Part shown: positions 1 through 10,679 of the stretch, piece by piece
Layout: each line of letters opens with the position of its first letter
Numbering within the stretch: position 1 is the first letter of the stretch
Origin: Pseudomonas sp. FP2196
GTDB lineage: Bacteria; Pseudomonadota; Gammaproteobacteria; Pseudomonadales; Pseudomonadaceae
Assembly: GCF_030687715.1 (NCBI RefSeq)
Contig: NZ_CP117445.1
Location: 623,501 to 687,500 of the forward strand
Length of the DNA stretch: 64,000 bases
Direction of reading: 5' to 3'
Position numbers and translations under genes: made by a program
Notes under the pieces: generated by a model
Database searches by the model: none
Told to the model about the DNA's origin: nothing
Seen by the model: only the letters and a program-made list of their open reading frames with translations

Positions 1-1960
1 TCACCTTGCTGACACTCAGGTGTCCCTGACTGAGTAGATAGGCCACACGGTCGACGCTTAAAAAAGAGGTGTCTTTGTAGAGTGCGATGCGAATCTTTTC
101 GCCTTCGTTGCGCAGGCGCCCGCTGTCGTGCTCGAGGCGCTGGACGAGCGGGGCGATATCGATGGTGGCCGGATTCGGTGCCCGTTCGATCTGTTGACGA
201 AGCTCATCGAGGTCTTCGGCCTTGCCCTGCAGAAACTCGACTATGTTGGTGGCGTTGCGTTTTGCTGTCTCGTCTTGCCGAGCCTTGTTCAGATGTGAAT
301 CCGACAGTTCCAGAAGTCGTTGGGCCTGGACGGTCAGCGTCGACAGCTGTTTTTCCTGTATCTCAACCTTTCGGTGCCATTCACCTTCCCGGCGCTCATA
401 GGTTTGCAAGACTTCTGTGGGGTTGTGCGGGTCCATGACATCAATCACCTCTTCGCCGTGGGCGGTGCGACGAGACTGTCCGGTCCGGATCTTGTAAACG
501 CCATGATGTTTGCTGCGGAACATCTTTCGCGATGGCTGTGCAGACTGGGTCGTGACCTGCGCCGGAATGAAGTCGAAGTCAATCGGCTGATCCTGTGAAG
601 GAAGGGATAACGTTCGCTCCAGATCCTGGTGATAAAGCTCGATGCGCTGTTCGAGGGTATTTTCGAAAGCCTCAATGGCGTCGGTTATTTCTCGTCGGGA
701 GGTGTCCGGGACGGAGGCCGATGGCAACGGCATCTCTTCGTACGATGCCCTGATGGCTGCGCATTGGTCGATCAGGCAGCTCAATACGGGAATGCGCGCA
801 CCCTCCGGGATACTTTCGATATTGCCGAAGGTGCGCGTTGTTTCTGAAAACGCACGCGACAACACGATGAATTGCGCGGCGTCGGGTACCGGTTCGCTGG
901 CCAGCAAGTAGCTTTTGGCGTAAATCCAGTTGGCAGTGTCTGTATGGATTTTTACCGGGTCGTAGCCCAGTTCGACCAGTTCGACTTTCAAGTGGGGCGA
1001 TCGGCTGAGTATGTCGTCGACAATGAGTTGGCACTTTCGCAGGTTCGCCAATTTGCCTTTCAAATACCCGGCCATCGAGCGATGAGCTTCCAGGGGGCGG
1101 CCAAGGAAGGAAGATATGTCGATAGATTTACGCAGATCACCGGCCTCCAGAACATCGATATAGACTTCGACCTGCCGTTTCTGAACGCCTACCAGCTCTG
1201 TTTCGTATGAGAAGCGCCCTTTGTACAAGAGGAGTGACGCCTGGTTCGTGACGTAGAAGTTCACGGCCTTTTCCAGGGTCGCCAGTTGCTTTTGACTCTG
1301 GATTTCGAATCTGACCAAGGCGTTTTTTTCACCTTCCTGCCCTGCCAATGCATGCCAGGCGCTCCGTTGTTCGTTAGTCAGCTTCACCGCCTCTGTAATC
1401 GAAACGATATGGGTGTCCATCTCCTGATTGATCGCCTCGATTGTACGCAGTGGCAGTGAGCCTGGTGATTCCTCAAGCGGATGCCACAGCTTGCTGTCGT
1501 GGTCGCGCACCAGCACTGGGCCCAATAGCCGTTCGCTCATCGATTTTGCCCGATACAGGCCCATTGTCGGATCGATCACCACCTGCACACGGTGGCCGCC
1601 TGGCACATCGACGTAGCGGCGTGCGCGCAGGCTTCTGAAGCCCAGCGCATCGACATCGGGAAGGCTGACTTCGACAGGTATCCAATAGTGCTCCAGAGAC
1701 CGCTGCCCAGACGAGGACGCTCCGCCGGAGGCCGACGGTATCGAGTGAGTCGTGGCCGGAGGGGGTGTGACGCCCTCGTGGGGAGGCTCACTTTGGGTTC
1801 TGCTCGATCCCGGAGCATCTTGTCTCGTCGGGGTGCTCGATGGGCCGGCATCCACGCGCGGGGGCATCGCGGGTTGCTGCGTATCGGAATCCGCTGATGG
1901 CGCGTGGCGTGTATGAGCACCGCGGGTGACAGAGCCTTTGGCAGGTAATTTTGGTGACAT
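1..1960 (-). CDS. Large effector/toxin-like protein, N-terminal 653 residues (3' end outside window)
   Basis: The frame is open without a stop from an ATG at 1960 to the left edge, so the C-terminus is not seen. The ATG follows AAGGATGAAGAA, a good ribosome-binding site. Residues 1 to about 88 are rich in Pro, Ser, Thr and Ala and are probably disordered. Residues about 91-165 look like a compact beta-rich block (YVDVPGGHRVQVVIDP, then LYRAK and GPVLVRDHDSKLW). The remainder is long, charged and mainly helical, with a coiled-coil-like stretch near 540-630 and an ALYKD...VAYLLSQG block at the edge. From memory, this resembles the C-terminal region of very large Pseudomonas proteins carrying a dermonecrotic-toxin/DUF6543 region, here as a separate protein. 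No signal peptide is visible. A toxin or effector role is inference only. It is divergent from ygiQ. Confidence 0.75.
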   Translation of the reverse strand, partial: MSPKLPAKGSVTRGAHTRHAPSADSDTQQPAMPPRVDAGPSSTPTRQDAPGSSRTQSEPPHEGVTPPPATTHSIPSASGGASSSGQRSLEHYWIPVEVSLPDVDALGFRSLRARRYVDVPGGHRVQVVIDPTMGLYRAKSMSERLLGPVLVRDHDSKLWHPLEESPGSLPLRTIEAINQEMDTHIVSITEAVKLTNEQRSAWHALAGQEGEKNALVRFEIQSQKQLATLEKAVNFYVTNQASLLLYKGRFSYETELVGVQKRQVEVYIDVLEAGDLRKSIDISSFLGRPLEAHRSMAGYLKGKLANLRKCQLIVDDILSRSPHLKVELVELGYDPVKIHTDTANWIYAKSYLLASEPVPDAAQFIVLSRAFSETTRTFGNIESIPEGARIPVLSCLIDQCAAIRASYEEMPLPSASVPDTSRREITDAIEAFENTLEQRIELYHQDLERTLSLPSQDQPIDFDFIPAQVTTQSAQPSRKMFRSKHHGVYKIRTGQSRRTAHGEEVIDVMDPHNPTEVLQTYERREGEWHRKVEIQEKQLSTLTVQAQRLLELSDSHLNKARQDETAKRNATNIVEFLQGKAEDLDELRQQIERAPNPATIDIAPLVQRLEHDSGRLRNEGEKIRIALYKDTSFLSVDRVAYLLSQGHLSVSKV

Positions 1961-2129
1961 TTCTTCATCCTTGAAGGGGTGTCACATCAGCTATCGCAAA
2001 CGGCAGGCTGATGGGAATTTGGATTGAGGTGCCGGTTTTTGCATCTATGGGGGTGTTAACAGCGCCCGAATGCGCTGCGTGGTGCCGAGGCCGGGGGGGT
2101 GGAAGAGAAACCGACCATTGCCGTCGGAA

Positions 2130-2152
2130 TTGGTCAAATTTTGTGCTATATT
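2130..2152 (+). promoter_or_regulatory. Probable extended -10 promoter of ygiQ
   Basis: TGC-TATATT (2144-2152) is an extended -10 match. A TTGGTC lies upstream at 2130, but its spacing is too short for a standard -35, so recognition would rely on the TGn motif. It is 41 bases before the ygiQ ATG. Confidence 0.35.
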
Positions 2153-2192
2153 CCGCGCCCGCGATTTTTCATCTCAACACCGGTCGACCGAC

Positions 2193-4505
<2,313 letters not shown>

Positions 4506-4507
4506 AA

Positions 4508-4537
4508 CAGAACGCCAACCTTCGGGTTGGCGTTCTG
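4508..4537 (+). terminator. Hairpin terminator after ygiQ
   Basis: A perfect 13-bp stem (CAGAACGCCAACC / GGTTGGCGTTCTG) with a TTCG tetraloop starts 3 bases after the ygiQ stop. The T-tract is short (CATTTC). Confidence 0.75.
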
Positions 4538-4577
4538 CATTTCAGGTCTCCCGACATGTGGTGGCGCGGCCGACCCC

Positions 4578-4642
4578 TTCGCGAGCAGGCTCGCTCCCAC
4601 AGGTGACCGCATTCCCAATGTGGGAGCGAGCCTGCTCGCGAA
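4578..4642. repeat. REP-like inverted pair (family A)
   Basis: TTCGCGAGCAGGCTCGCTCC and its reverse complement face each other with a ~20-base spacer. Near-identical pairs occur at 30004-30069 and elsewhere in the window. It lies just downstream of ygiQ. Confidence 0.85.
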
Positions 4643-4716
4643 AGCGCCCGATCAAACACGGCATGAACCAATGTCGCCACATTTAGGCGCAACTTCGCCA
4701 AAGCATTTCCCCGCAT

Positions 4717-4733
4717 CGCCCGATTTTGGTGCT
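4717..4733 (+). promoter_or_regulatory. NtrC-like enhancer site upstream of the transglutaminase operon
   Basis: CGCCCGATTTTGGTGCT matches 13 of 17 positions of TGCACCATTTTGGTGCA, the NtrC operator consensus as I recall it. The right half is intact and the left half has one change in GCAC. It lies about 43 bases upstream of the -24/-12 element at 4776. Confidence 0.5.
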
Positions 4734-4775
4734 GTACTGCCTTGAGCATTCCGGGAAAGCGCCCAAGCCTCTGCA

Positions 4776-4790
4776 TGGCATAAGTCTTGC
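4776..4790 (+). promoter_or_regulatory. Candidate sigma-54 (-24/-12) promoter of the transglutaminase operon
   Basis: TGGCAT-AAGTC-TTGC keeps the GG and GC doublets at exact -24/-12 spacing, with one mismatch to TGGCAC-N5-TTGC. The predicted start is near 4801, about 28 bases before the GTG start codon at 4829. Confidence 0.55.
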
Positions 4791-4828
4791 GCGCTTTCGA
4801 ATACGCTTAGGCTCGCAGGAGGCACGCC

Positions 4829-7800
4829 GTGTCGATTCATGTCGCATTGCATCACGTCACGCATTACCGCTACGACCGCGCTGTCGAACTCGGCCCGCAG
4901 ATCGTTCGCCTGCGCCCGGCTGCCCACAGCCGCACGCGGATTCTCTCGTATGCACTGAAAGTCTCGCCCGAGCAGCATTTCATCAATTGGCAGCAGGATC
5001 CGCAGGGCAACTACCTCGCGCGGCTGGTTTTCCCCGAAAAAACCGACGAACTGCGCATCGAAGTCGATCTGCTGGCCGAGATGGCGGTGTTCAATCCGTT
5101 CGACTTCTTCCTCGAACCCTACGCCGAGAACATTCCCTTCGCCTACGCCGCCGATGAGCGCAAAGAGCTGGCGCCGTACCTCGAAACCCTGCCGCTGACG
5201 CCGAAGTTCAAAGCCTATCTGGGCGGCATCGACCGCACACCGCTGCCGGCCGTGGACTTTCTGGTGGCGCTCAATCAGCGCTTGAGCGAAGACATTGGTT
5301 ACCTGATCCGCATGGAGCCTGGCGTGCAAACCCCGGAGCACACCCTCGAACACGCTTCCGGCTCGTGCCGCGATTCAGCGTGGTTGCTGGTGCAACTGCT
5401 ACGCAACCTTGGGCTGGCGGCGCGGTTTGTCTCCGGTTACCTGATTCAACTGACCGCGGATGTGAAAAGCCTCGACGGCCCCTCCGGCACCGAGGTGGAT
5501 TTCACCGATCTGCACGCCTGGTGCGAGGTGTATTTGCCGGGCGCAGGCTGGATCGGACTCGATGCGACTTCCGGGCTGTTTGCCGGTGAAGGGCATATTC
5601 CGTTGGCCTGTAGTCCTGATCCGTCTTCGGCGGCGCCGATCAGCGGGATGGTCGAACCTTGCGAAACCCAGTTCAGCCACGAAATGTCGGTCGAGCGGAT
5701 CTGGGAAGCGCCACGGGTCACCAAGCCGTACACCGATGAGCAGTGGCTGGCGATTCAGGCACTGGGCCGACAGATCGACGCCGACTTGCTGGAGGGCGAT
5801 GTACGGCTGACCATGGGCGGCGAGCCGACCTTTGTGTCCATCGATGACCCGGACGGCGCCGAGTGGAACACCGCCGCCTTGGGCGAAGACAAGCGCCGGC
5901 TCTCCGCCGAACTGTTCCAGCGCATGCGCAAGCATTACGCGCCGAAGGGGCTGGTGCATTTCGGCCAAGGCAAGTGGTATCCCGGTGAGCAATTGCCGCG
6001 CTGGTCGCTCAATTGTTATTGGCGCCGCGATGGTGTGCCGATGTGGCAAAACGATGCGCTGATCGCCGACGAGCAGCAGGATTACGGCGCCAATGGCGAG
6101 CTGGCCGGACGCTTTCTGGCCAGCGTCGCCGAACGCCTGAAACTGCCTGCGCGATTTGTGTTTCCGGCCTACGAGGACAATTTCTATTACCTCTGGCGCG
6201 AGGGTACGTTGCCGAGCAACGTCAGCGCTGAAGACTCGCGTCTGGAAGAGCCGCTGGAGCGTGCGCGGCTGCGCAAAGTGTTCAGTCAGGGGCTCGATAA
6301 GGTCATCGGTCAGGTGCTGCCGCTGGCGCGCACCGCCAGGGGCGATCAATGGCAGAGCGGGCGCTGGTATCTGCGTGACGAGCATTGTCGGTTGGTGCCG
6401 GGGGATTCGCCGCTGGGGTACCGCTTGCCGCTCGGTTCGCAGCCGTGGGTGAAAGCGGCCGAATATCCGTTTATTCATCCGCAAGACCCGAATCAGGACT
6501 TCCCGGAGCTACCGGACACCGCGCAACTCAACAGTCACGGCGAGCCGGCCAAGTCTGACGAGCGTCTGCCGGAAATCGACGAATCCGCCGATTGGCTGAC
6601 CCGTACCGCGTTTTGCGCCGAGGCCCGCGAAGGACGCTTGTACCTGTTCATGCCGCCGCTGGAACGGGTCGAGGATTACCTGGAACTGGTGGCAGCGATC
6701 GAGGCCACCGCCCAAGAGCTGCATTGCCCGGTGCTTCTGGAAGGTTACGAGCCGCCGAGCGACCCGCGTCTGAGCAATTTCCGCATCACCCCGGATCCCG
6801 GCGTGATCGAGGTTAACGTGCAGCCGTCTGCAAGCTGGGACGAGTTGGTCGAGCGCACCGAGTTTCTCTATGAAGAGGCACGCCAGACTCGCCTGACCAC
6901 CGAGAAATTCATGATCGACGGCCGCCACACCGGCACTGGCGGCGGCAACCATTTCGTCCTCGGAGGCGCAACGCCGGCGGATTCACCGTTCCTGCGTAGA
7001 CCGGATCTGCTGCGCAGCCTGATCAGTTACTGGCACAACCACCCGTCGTTGTCGTACCTGTTTTCCGGGTTGTTCATCGGCCCGACCTCTCAGGCACCAC
7101 GGGTCGACGAGGCGCGCAACGATGCGTTGTATGAGCTGGAAATTGCCTTTGCACAGATGCCTGAACCGGGCGAGGAGTGCGCGCCGTGGCTGGTGGATCG
7201 ACTGCTGCGCAACTTGCTGATCGACGTCACCGGCAACACCCATCGCGCCGAGTTCTGCATCGACAAACTGTATTCGCCGGACGGCGCCACCGGGCGTCTC
7301 GGGTTGCTGGAATTGCGCGCCTTTGAGATGCCGCCGCACGCACGCATGAGTCTGGCGCAGCAATTGTTGCTGCGGGCGCTGGTTGCACGTTTCTGGCGCG
7401 AGCCTTATGCACCGCCGAAACTGGCGCGCTGGGGCACGGAACTGCACGACCGTTTTCTGTTGCCGCATTTTATCGAACAGGATTTCGCCGACGTCATCGT
7501 CGAGCTCGACAGTGCCGGGTATCCGTTGCGCGCCGAGTGGTTTGCAGCACATCTGGAGTTTCGCTTTCCCAAGGTCGGCGATTACGCGGTCAGCGGTATC
7601 GAGCTGGAACTGCGTCAGGCGCTCGAGCCGTGGCATGTGCTGGGCGAGGAGGGTGCGGCGGGTGGCGCGGTGCGTTATGTCGATTCATCCCTGGAGCGTT
7701 TGCAGGTCAAGCTCAAGGGCTTAGCGCCGCAGCGTTATCTGCTGACCTGCAACGGCGTCCCCGTGCCGCTGCATCCGACCGGGCGCGTGGGTGAGTTCGT

Positions 7801-8104
7801 TGCTGGCGTGCGTTACCGCGCCTGGCAACCGGCCAACTGCCTGCAACCGACGATCCCGGTGCACGCGCCGCTGGTGTTCGACCTGCTCGACACCTGGATG
7901 GCGCGCTCGCTGGGCGGTTGTCAGTACCACGTCGCGCATCCCGGTGGCCGTAACTACGAGACGTTGCCGGTCAACGCCAACGAAGCGGAGAGCCGGCGCA
8001 TGGCGCGTTTCTTCCGCATCGGCCACACGCCAGGGAAACTTCCGATACCGAACCTGACATTGTCTGACGAGCTACCGATGACTCTCGATTTACGACGCTT
8101 TTAA
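4829..8104 (+). CDS. Transglutaminase-like protein fused to a putative amidoligase (DUF2126)
   Basis: A 1091-residue protein starting with GTG behind CAGGAGG. Residues 1-85 match the bacterial transglutaminase N-terminal domain (HVTHYRYDRAV). Residues about 150-290 are the papain-like transglutaminase core, with an apparent triad of Cys180 (GSCRD), His229 (DLHAW) and Asp245 (GLDATSG). From about residue 300 to the end it matches DUF2126, a predicted ATP-dependent amidoligase related to the glutamine synthetase fold (TMGGEPTFVSIDD, HTGTGGGNHFVLGG, NVQPSASWDE). There is no signal peptide, so it is probably cytoplasmic. The next two genes encode a permuted ATP-grasp/alpha-E protein and a second transglutaminase. 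Comparative work on such neighbourhoods predicted peptide synthesis or protein tagging and processing. The substrate is unknown. Confidence 0.9.
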   Translation: MSIHVALHHVTHYRYDRAVELGPQIVRLRPAAHSRTRILSYALKVSPEQHFINWQQDPQGNYLARLVFPEKTDELRIEVDLLAEMAVFNPFDFFLEPYAENIPFAYAADERKELAPYLETLPLTPKFKAYLGGIDRTPLPAVDFLVALNQRLSEDIGYLIRMEPGVQTPEHTLEHASGSCRDSAWLLVQLLRNLGLAARFVSGYLIQLTADVKSLDGPSGTEVDFTDLHAWCEVYLPGAGWIGLDATSGLFAGEGHIPLACSPDPSSAAPISGMVEPCETQFSHEMSVERIWEAPRVTKPYTDEQWLAIQALGRQIDADLLEGDVRLTMGGEPTFVSIDDPDGAEWNTAALGEDKRRLSAELFQRMRKHYAPKGLVHFGQGKWYPGEQLPRWSLNCYWRRDGVPMWQNDALIADEQQDYGANGELAGRFLASVAERLKLPARFVFPAYEDNFYYLWREGTLPSNVSAEDSRLEEPLERARLRKVFSQGLDKVIGQVLPLARTARGDQWQSGRWYLRDEHCRLVPGDSPLGYRLPLGSQPWVKAAEYPFIHPQDPNQDFPELPDTAQLNSHGEPAKSDERLPEIDESADWLTRTAFCAEAREGRLYLFMPPLERVEDYLELVAAIEATAQELHCPVLLEGYEPPSDPRLSNFRITPDPGVIEVNVQPSASWDELVERTEFLYEEARQTRLTTEKFMIDGRHTGTGGGNHFVLGGATPADSPFLRRPDLLRSLISYWHNHPSLSYLFSGLFIGPTSQAPRVDEARNDALYELEIAFAQMPEPGEECAPWLVDRLLRNLLIDVTGNTHRAEFCIDKLYSPDGATGRLGLLELRAFEMPPHARMSLAQQLLLRALVARFWREPYAPPKLARWGTELHDRFLLPHFIEQDFADVIVELDSAGYPLRAEWFAAHLEFRFPKVGDYAVSGIELELRQALEPWHVLGEEGAAGGAVRYVDSSLERLQVKLKGLAPQRYLLTCNGVPVPLHPTGRVGEFVAGVRYRAWQPANCLQPTIPVHAPLVFDLLDTWMARSLGGCQYHVAHPGGRNYETLPVNANEAESRRMARFFRIGHTPGKLPIPNLTLSDELPMTLDLRRF

Positions 8105-8113
8105 GTCCTACGC

Positions 8114-8144
8114 GACGCCCGGATTTTTCGTCTATCCGGGCGTC
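8114..8144 (+). other. Intercistronic hairpin
   Basis: GACGCCCGGAT and ATCCGGGCGTC form an 11-bp stem with a 9-base loop in the 88-base gap between the first two genes of the transglutaminase set. No T-tract follows, so it is more likely a processing or stability element than a full terminator. Confidence 0.5.
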
Positions 8145-8192
8145 ATCTGCCTGCGTTAGTCTGACCGTTCCCTGCTGTCTGCCGAGCTTTCC

Positions 8193-10679
8193 ATGCCTGA
8201 CCTGCTAGACCGCTACCCGCTGACGGCGGGCACTTATCACGAATTGCTGGATGACAATGGTGCGGTGCGTCCGCACTGGCAGCGGCTGTTCGACCAGTTG
8301 CAGCGCAACACCCCCGCGCAACTGCTGCAGCGTCAGGCATTGCTGGCCCGGCAGATTCAGGAAAACGGTGTCACCTACAACGTCTACGCCGATCCCAAGG
8401 GTGCAGATCGCCCGTGGGAACTGGATCTGCTGCCGCACGTGATCGCAGCGGATGAGTGGCAGCAATTGTCAGCGGGTATTGCTCAGCGAGCGCGATTGCT
8501 CAATGCCGTGCTGGCCGACTTGTACGGCCCGCAACGGTTGATCAGCGAAGGTCTGTTGCCGGCGGAACTGGTATTCGGGCACAACAATTTTCTCTGGCCG
8601 TGTCAGGGGATTCTTCCGCCGGACGATGCCTTTCTGCATCTGTACGCTGTGGATCTGGCGCGCACGCCGGACGGGCGCTGGTGGGTGACGGCGGATCGAA
8701 CTCAGGCGCCATCCGGGGCCGGTTATGCACTGGAAAACCGCACCATCGTGTCGCGTGCCTTCCCCGAGTTGTACCGGGATCTGAAGGTGCAACATCTGGC
8801 CGGTTTCTTCCGTACGCTGCAGGAAACCCTGGCCCGTCAGGCGCCCAGCGATGACGACGCGCCACTGGTGGTGTTGCTGACGCCGGGGCGCTTCAACGAA
8901 AGCTATTTCGAACATTTGTATCTCGCCCGTCAGCTCGGTTACCCGCTGGTGGAGGGCGGCGACCTCACGGTGCGTGATGCCACGGTCTACCTGAAAACCC
9001 TCAGTGGCCTGCGCCGGGTGCACGCGATCATGCGGCGGCTCGACGACGATTTCTGCGATCCCTTGGAGCTGCGCACGGATTCCGCGCTGGGTGTTCCCGG
9101 TTTGCTGGAAGCGGCGCGACAGGGGCGGGTGTTGGTCGCCAATGCGCTCGGCAGCGGTGTACTGGAGTCTCCGGGGTTGTTGGGTTTTTTGCCGAAGATC
9201 AACCAATTCCTCTTCGGCGAAGAACTGATCCTGCCGTCCATCGCCACGTGGTGGTGCGGTGAGGCACCGGTGTTGGCCCAAGCCCTGGAAAAGCTGCCGG
9301 AACTGTTGATCAAACCGGCATTCCCCTCGCAAAGCTTCACGCCGGTATTTGGCCGTGATCTGAGTGAAAAACAGCGCCAATCCCTCGCCGAGCGCATGCA
9401 GGCACGGCCTTATGCCTATGTTGCGCAAGAGCTGGCCCAACTGTCCCAAGCGCCGATCTGGCAAGCCGAGGATGGTCAACTGCAACCCCGGGCCATCGGC
9501 ATGCGTATGTACGCGGTGGCCAGTCATGACGGCTATCGTGTGCTGCCCGGTGGGCTGACCCGGGTGGCCGCCGAAGCCGATGCCGAAGTGGTCTCGATGC
9601 AGCGCTGCGGTGCGAGCAAGGACACGTGGGTGTTGGGCGACCGGCCGCCGAGCGGCGAACAATGGAAGGCGCAACGCAACGTCGGTGTACACGATCTTGT
9701 GCGGCGCGACCCTTACCTGCCTTCGCGGGTGGTGGAAAACCTGTTCTGGTTCGGCCGTTACTGCGAGCGTTGTGATGACAGCGCGCGTCTGCTGCGAATC
9801 ATGCTGACGCGCTATGTGGACGGTGATGATCCACAAGCGCTGCTGGCGGCTGTCGATCTCGGCGAGCGGCTGGCGCTGTTGCCGGACGAGGGTGAGCTGC
9901 CGGAGCGCCTGTTGGCAGCGCTGCTCGGTGAAGACTGGTCGTTCAGCCTGCGGGCCAACCTGCAACGCTTGCAGTGGGCGGCTTCGCAGGTGCGCGGCAA
10001 GCTCTCCCGGGAGAACTGGCAGGCGTTGGTGGAGTTGCAACGTGAAGCGACGGAACTGGACACCAACGAGCCGGATTTCGGCGAGTTGCTGGATTTTCTC
10101 AATCGTCTGGTGATGTCGCTCGCCGCGCTGTCCGGGTTTGCACTGGACGACATGACCCGCGACGAAGGCTGGCGTTTCCTGATGATTGGCCGCCGCATTG
10201 AGCGTCTGCAATTTCTCAGCAGCAGCCTTGCGGCGTTTCTGCGCGGTGCCGGCGCGTTTGATCAGGCCGGACTGGAGTGGTTGCTTGAGCTGGGCAACAG
10301 CAGCATCACTTACCGCTCACGTTATCTGGCGGTAGCGCAGTTGATTCCGGTGCTAGACCTGCTACTGCTCGATGAGCAAAACCCCCACGCCGTGTTGTTC
10401 CAGTTGAAACTGGTCACCCGCACGCTGAAACGCTTGAACGACGATTTCGGTGTGCCACGGGAGGCTGGGTTGTCGCAACTGGTCGAGCGTCTGGCGCGGT
10501 TTGATCTGGGGTGTCTGGAGAACCCGTTGTTCGGCGAGTCCAGCGTGCGCGCGGCGCTCGATGGTTTGGCGGATTTGCTGCAAGAGATCGCCGATGCCAG
10601 CGGGCAGGTATCCGATCGCCTGGCCTTGCGCCATTTTGCCCATGTCGATGATGTCAGCCAGCGTACGGTGTCCGTCTGA
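8193..10679 (+). CDS. Circularly permuted ATP-grasp protein fused to an alpha-E domain
   Basis: An 828-residue fusion of two parts that are separate proteins in many bacteria. Residues 1 to about 490 match the circularly permuted ATP-grasp ligase (formerly DUF404/DUF407): YNVYADPKGADRPWELD near the N-terminus, then GYALENRTIVSR, and LIKPAFPSQSFTPVFGRD. From about residue 510 the alpha-E domain (DUF403) begins at SRVVENLFWFGRYCERCDD and runs to the end as a helical bundle. ATP-grasp enzymes form amide or thioester bonds, so a peptide-ligase activity is predicted for the family but unproven. Its stop shares one base with the start of the next gene (TGATG), implying coupled translation. The ribosome-binding site is weak. 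Confidence 0.9.
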   Translation: MPDLLDRYPLTAGTYHELLDDNGAVRPHWQRLFDQLQRNTPAQLLQRQALLARQIQENGVTYNVYADPKGADRPWELDLLPHVIAADEWQQLSAGIAQRARLLNAVLADLYGPQRLISEGLLPAELVFGHNNFLWPCQGILPPDDAFLHLYAVDLARTPDGRWWVTADRTQAPSGAGYALENRTIVSRAFPELYRDLKVQHLAGFFRTLQETLARQAPSDDDAPLVVLLTPGRFNESYFEHLYLARQLGYPLVEGGDLTVRDATVYLKTLSGLRRVHAIMRRLDDDFCDPLELRTDSALGVPGLLEAARQGRVLVANALGSGVLESPGLLGFLPKINQFLFGEELILPSIATWWCGEAPVLAQALEKLPELLIKPAFPSQSFTPVFGRDLSEKQRQSLAERMQARPYAYVAQELAQLSQAPIWQAEDGQLQPRAIGMRMYAVASHDGYRVLPGGLTRVAAEADAEVVSMQRCGASKDTWVLGDRPPSGEQWKAQRNVGVHDLVRRDPYLPSRVVENLFWFGRYCERCDDSARLLRIMLTRYVDGDDPQALLAAVDLGERLALLPDEGELPERLLAALLGEDWSFSLRANLQRLQWAASQVRGKLSRENWQALVELQREATELDTNEPDFGELLDFLNRLVMSLAALSGFALDDMTRDEGWRFLMIGRRIERLQFLSSSLAAFLRGAGAFDQAGLEWLLELGNSSITYRSRYLAVAQLIPVLDLLLLDEQNPHAVLFQLKLVTRTLKRLNDDFGVPREAGLSQLVERLARFDLGCLENPLFGESSVRAALDGLADLLQEIADASGQVSDRLALRHFAHVDDVSQRTVSV

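Noticed and set aside
82..1210. Several short plus-strand frames in the first 2 kb
   Set aside because: The minus strand is open for 653 codons without a stop across the same bases and has a proper start; the plus frames are its shadows.
8469..10211. 580-codon minus-strand frame opposite the ATP-grasp/alpha-E gene
   Set aside because: Arg/Gln/His-rich translation typical of antisense to GC-rich coding DNA; no motif.
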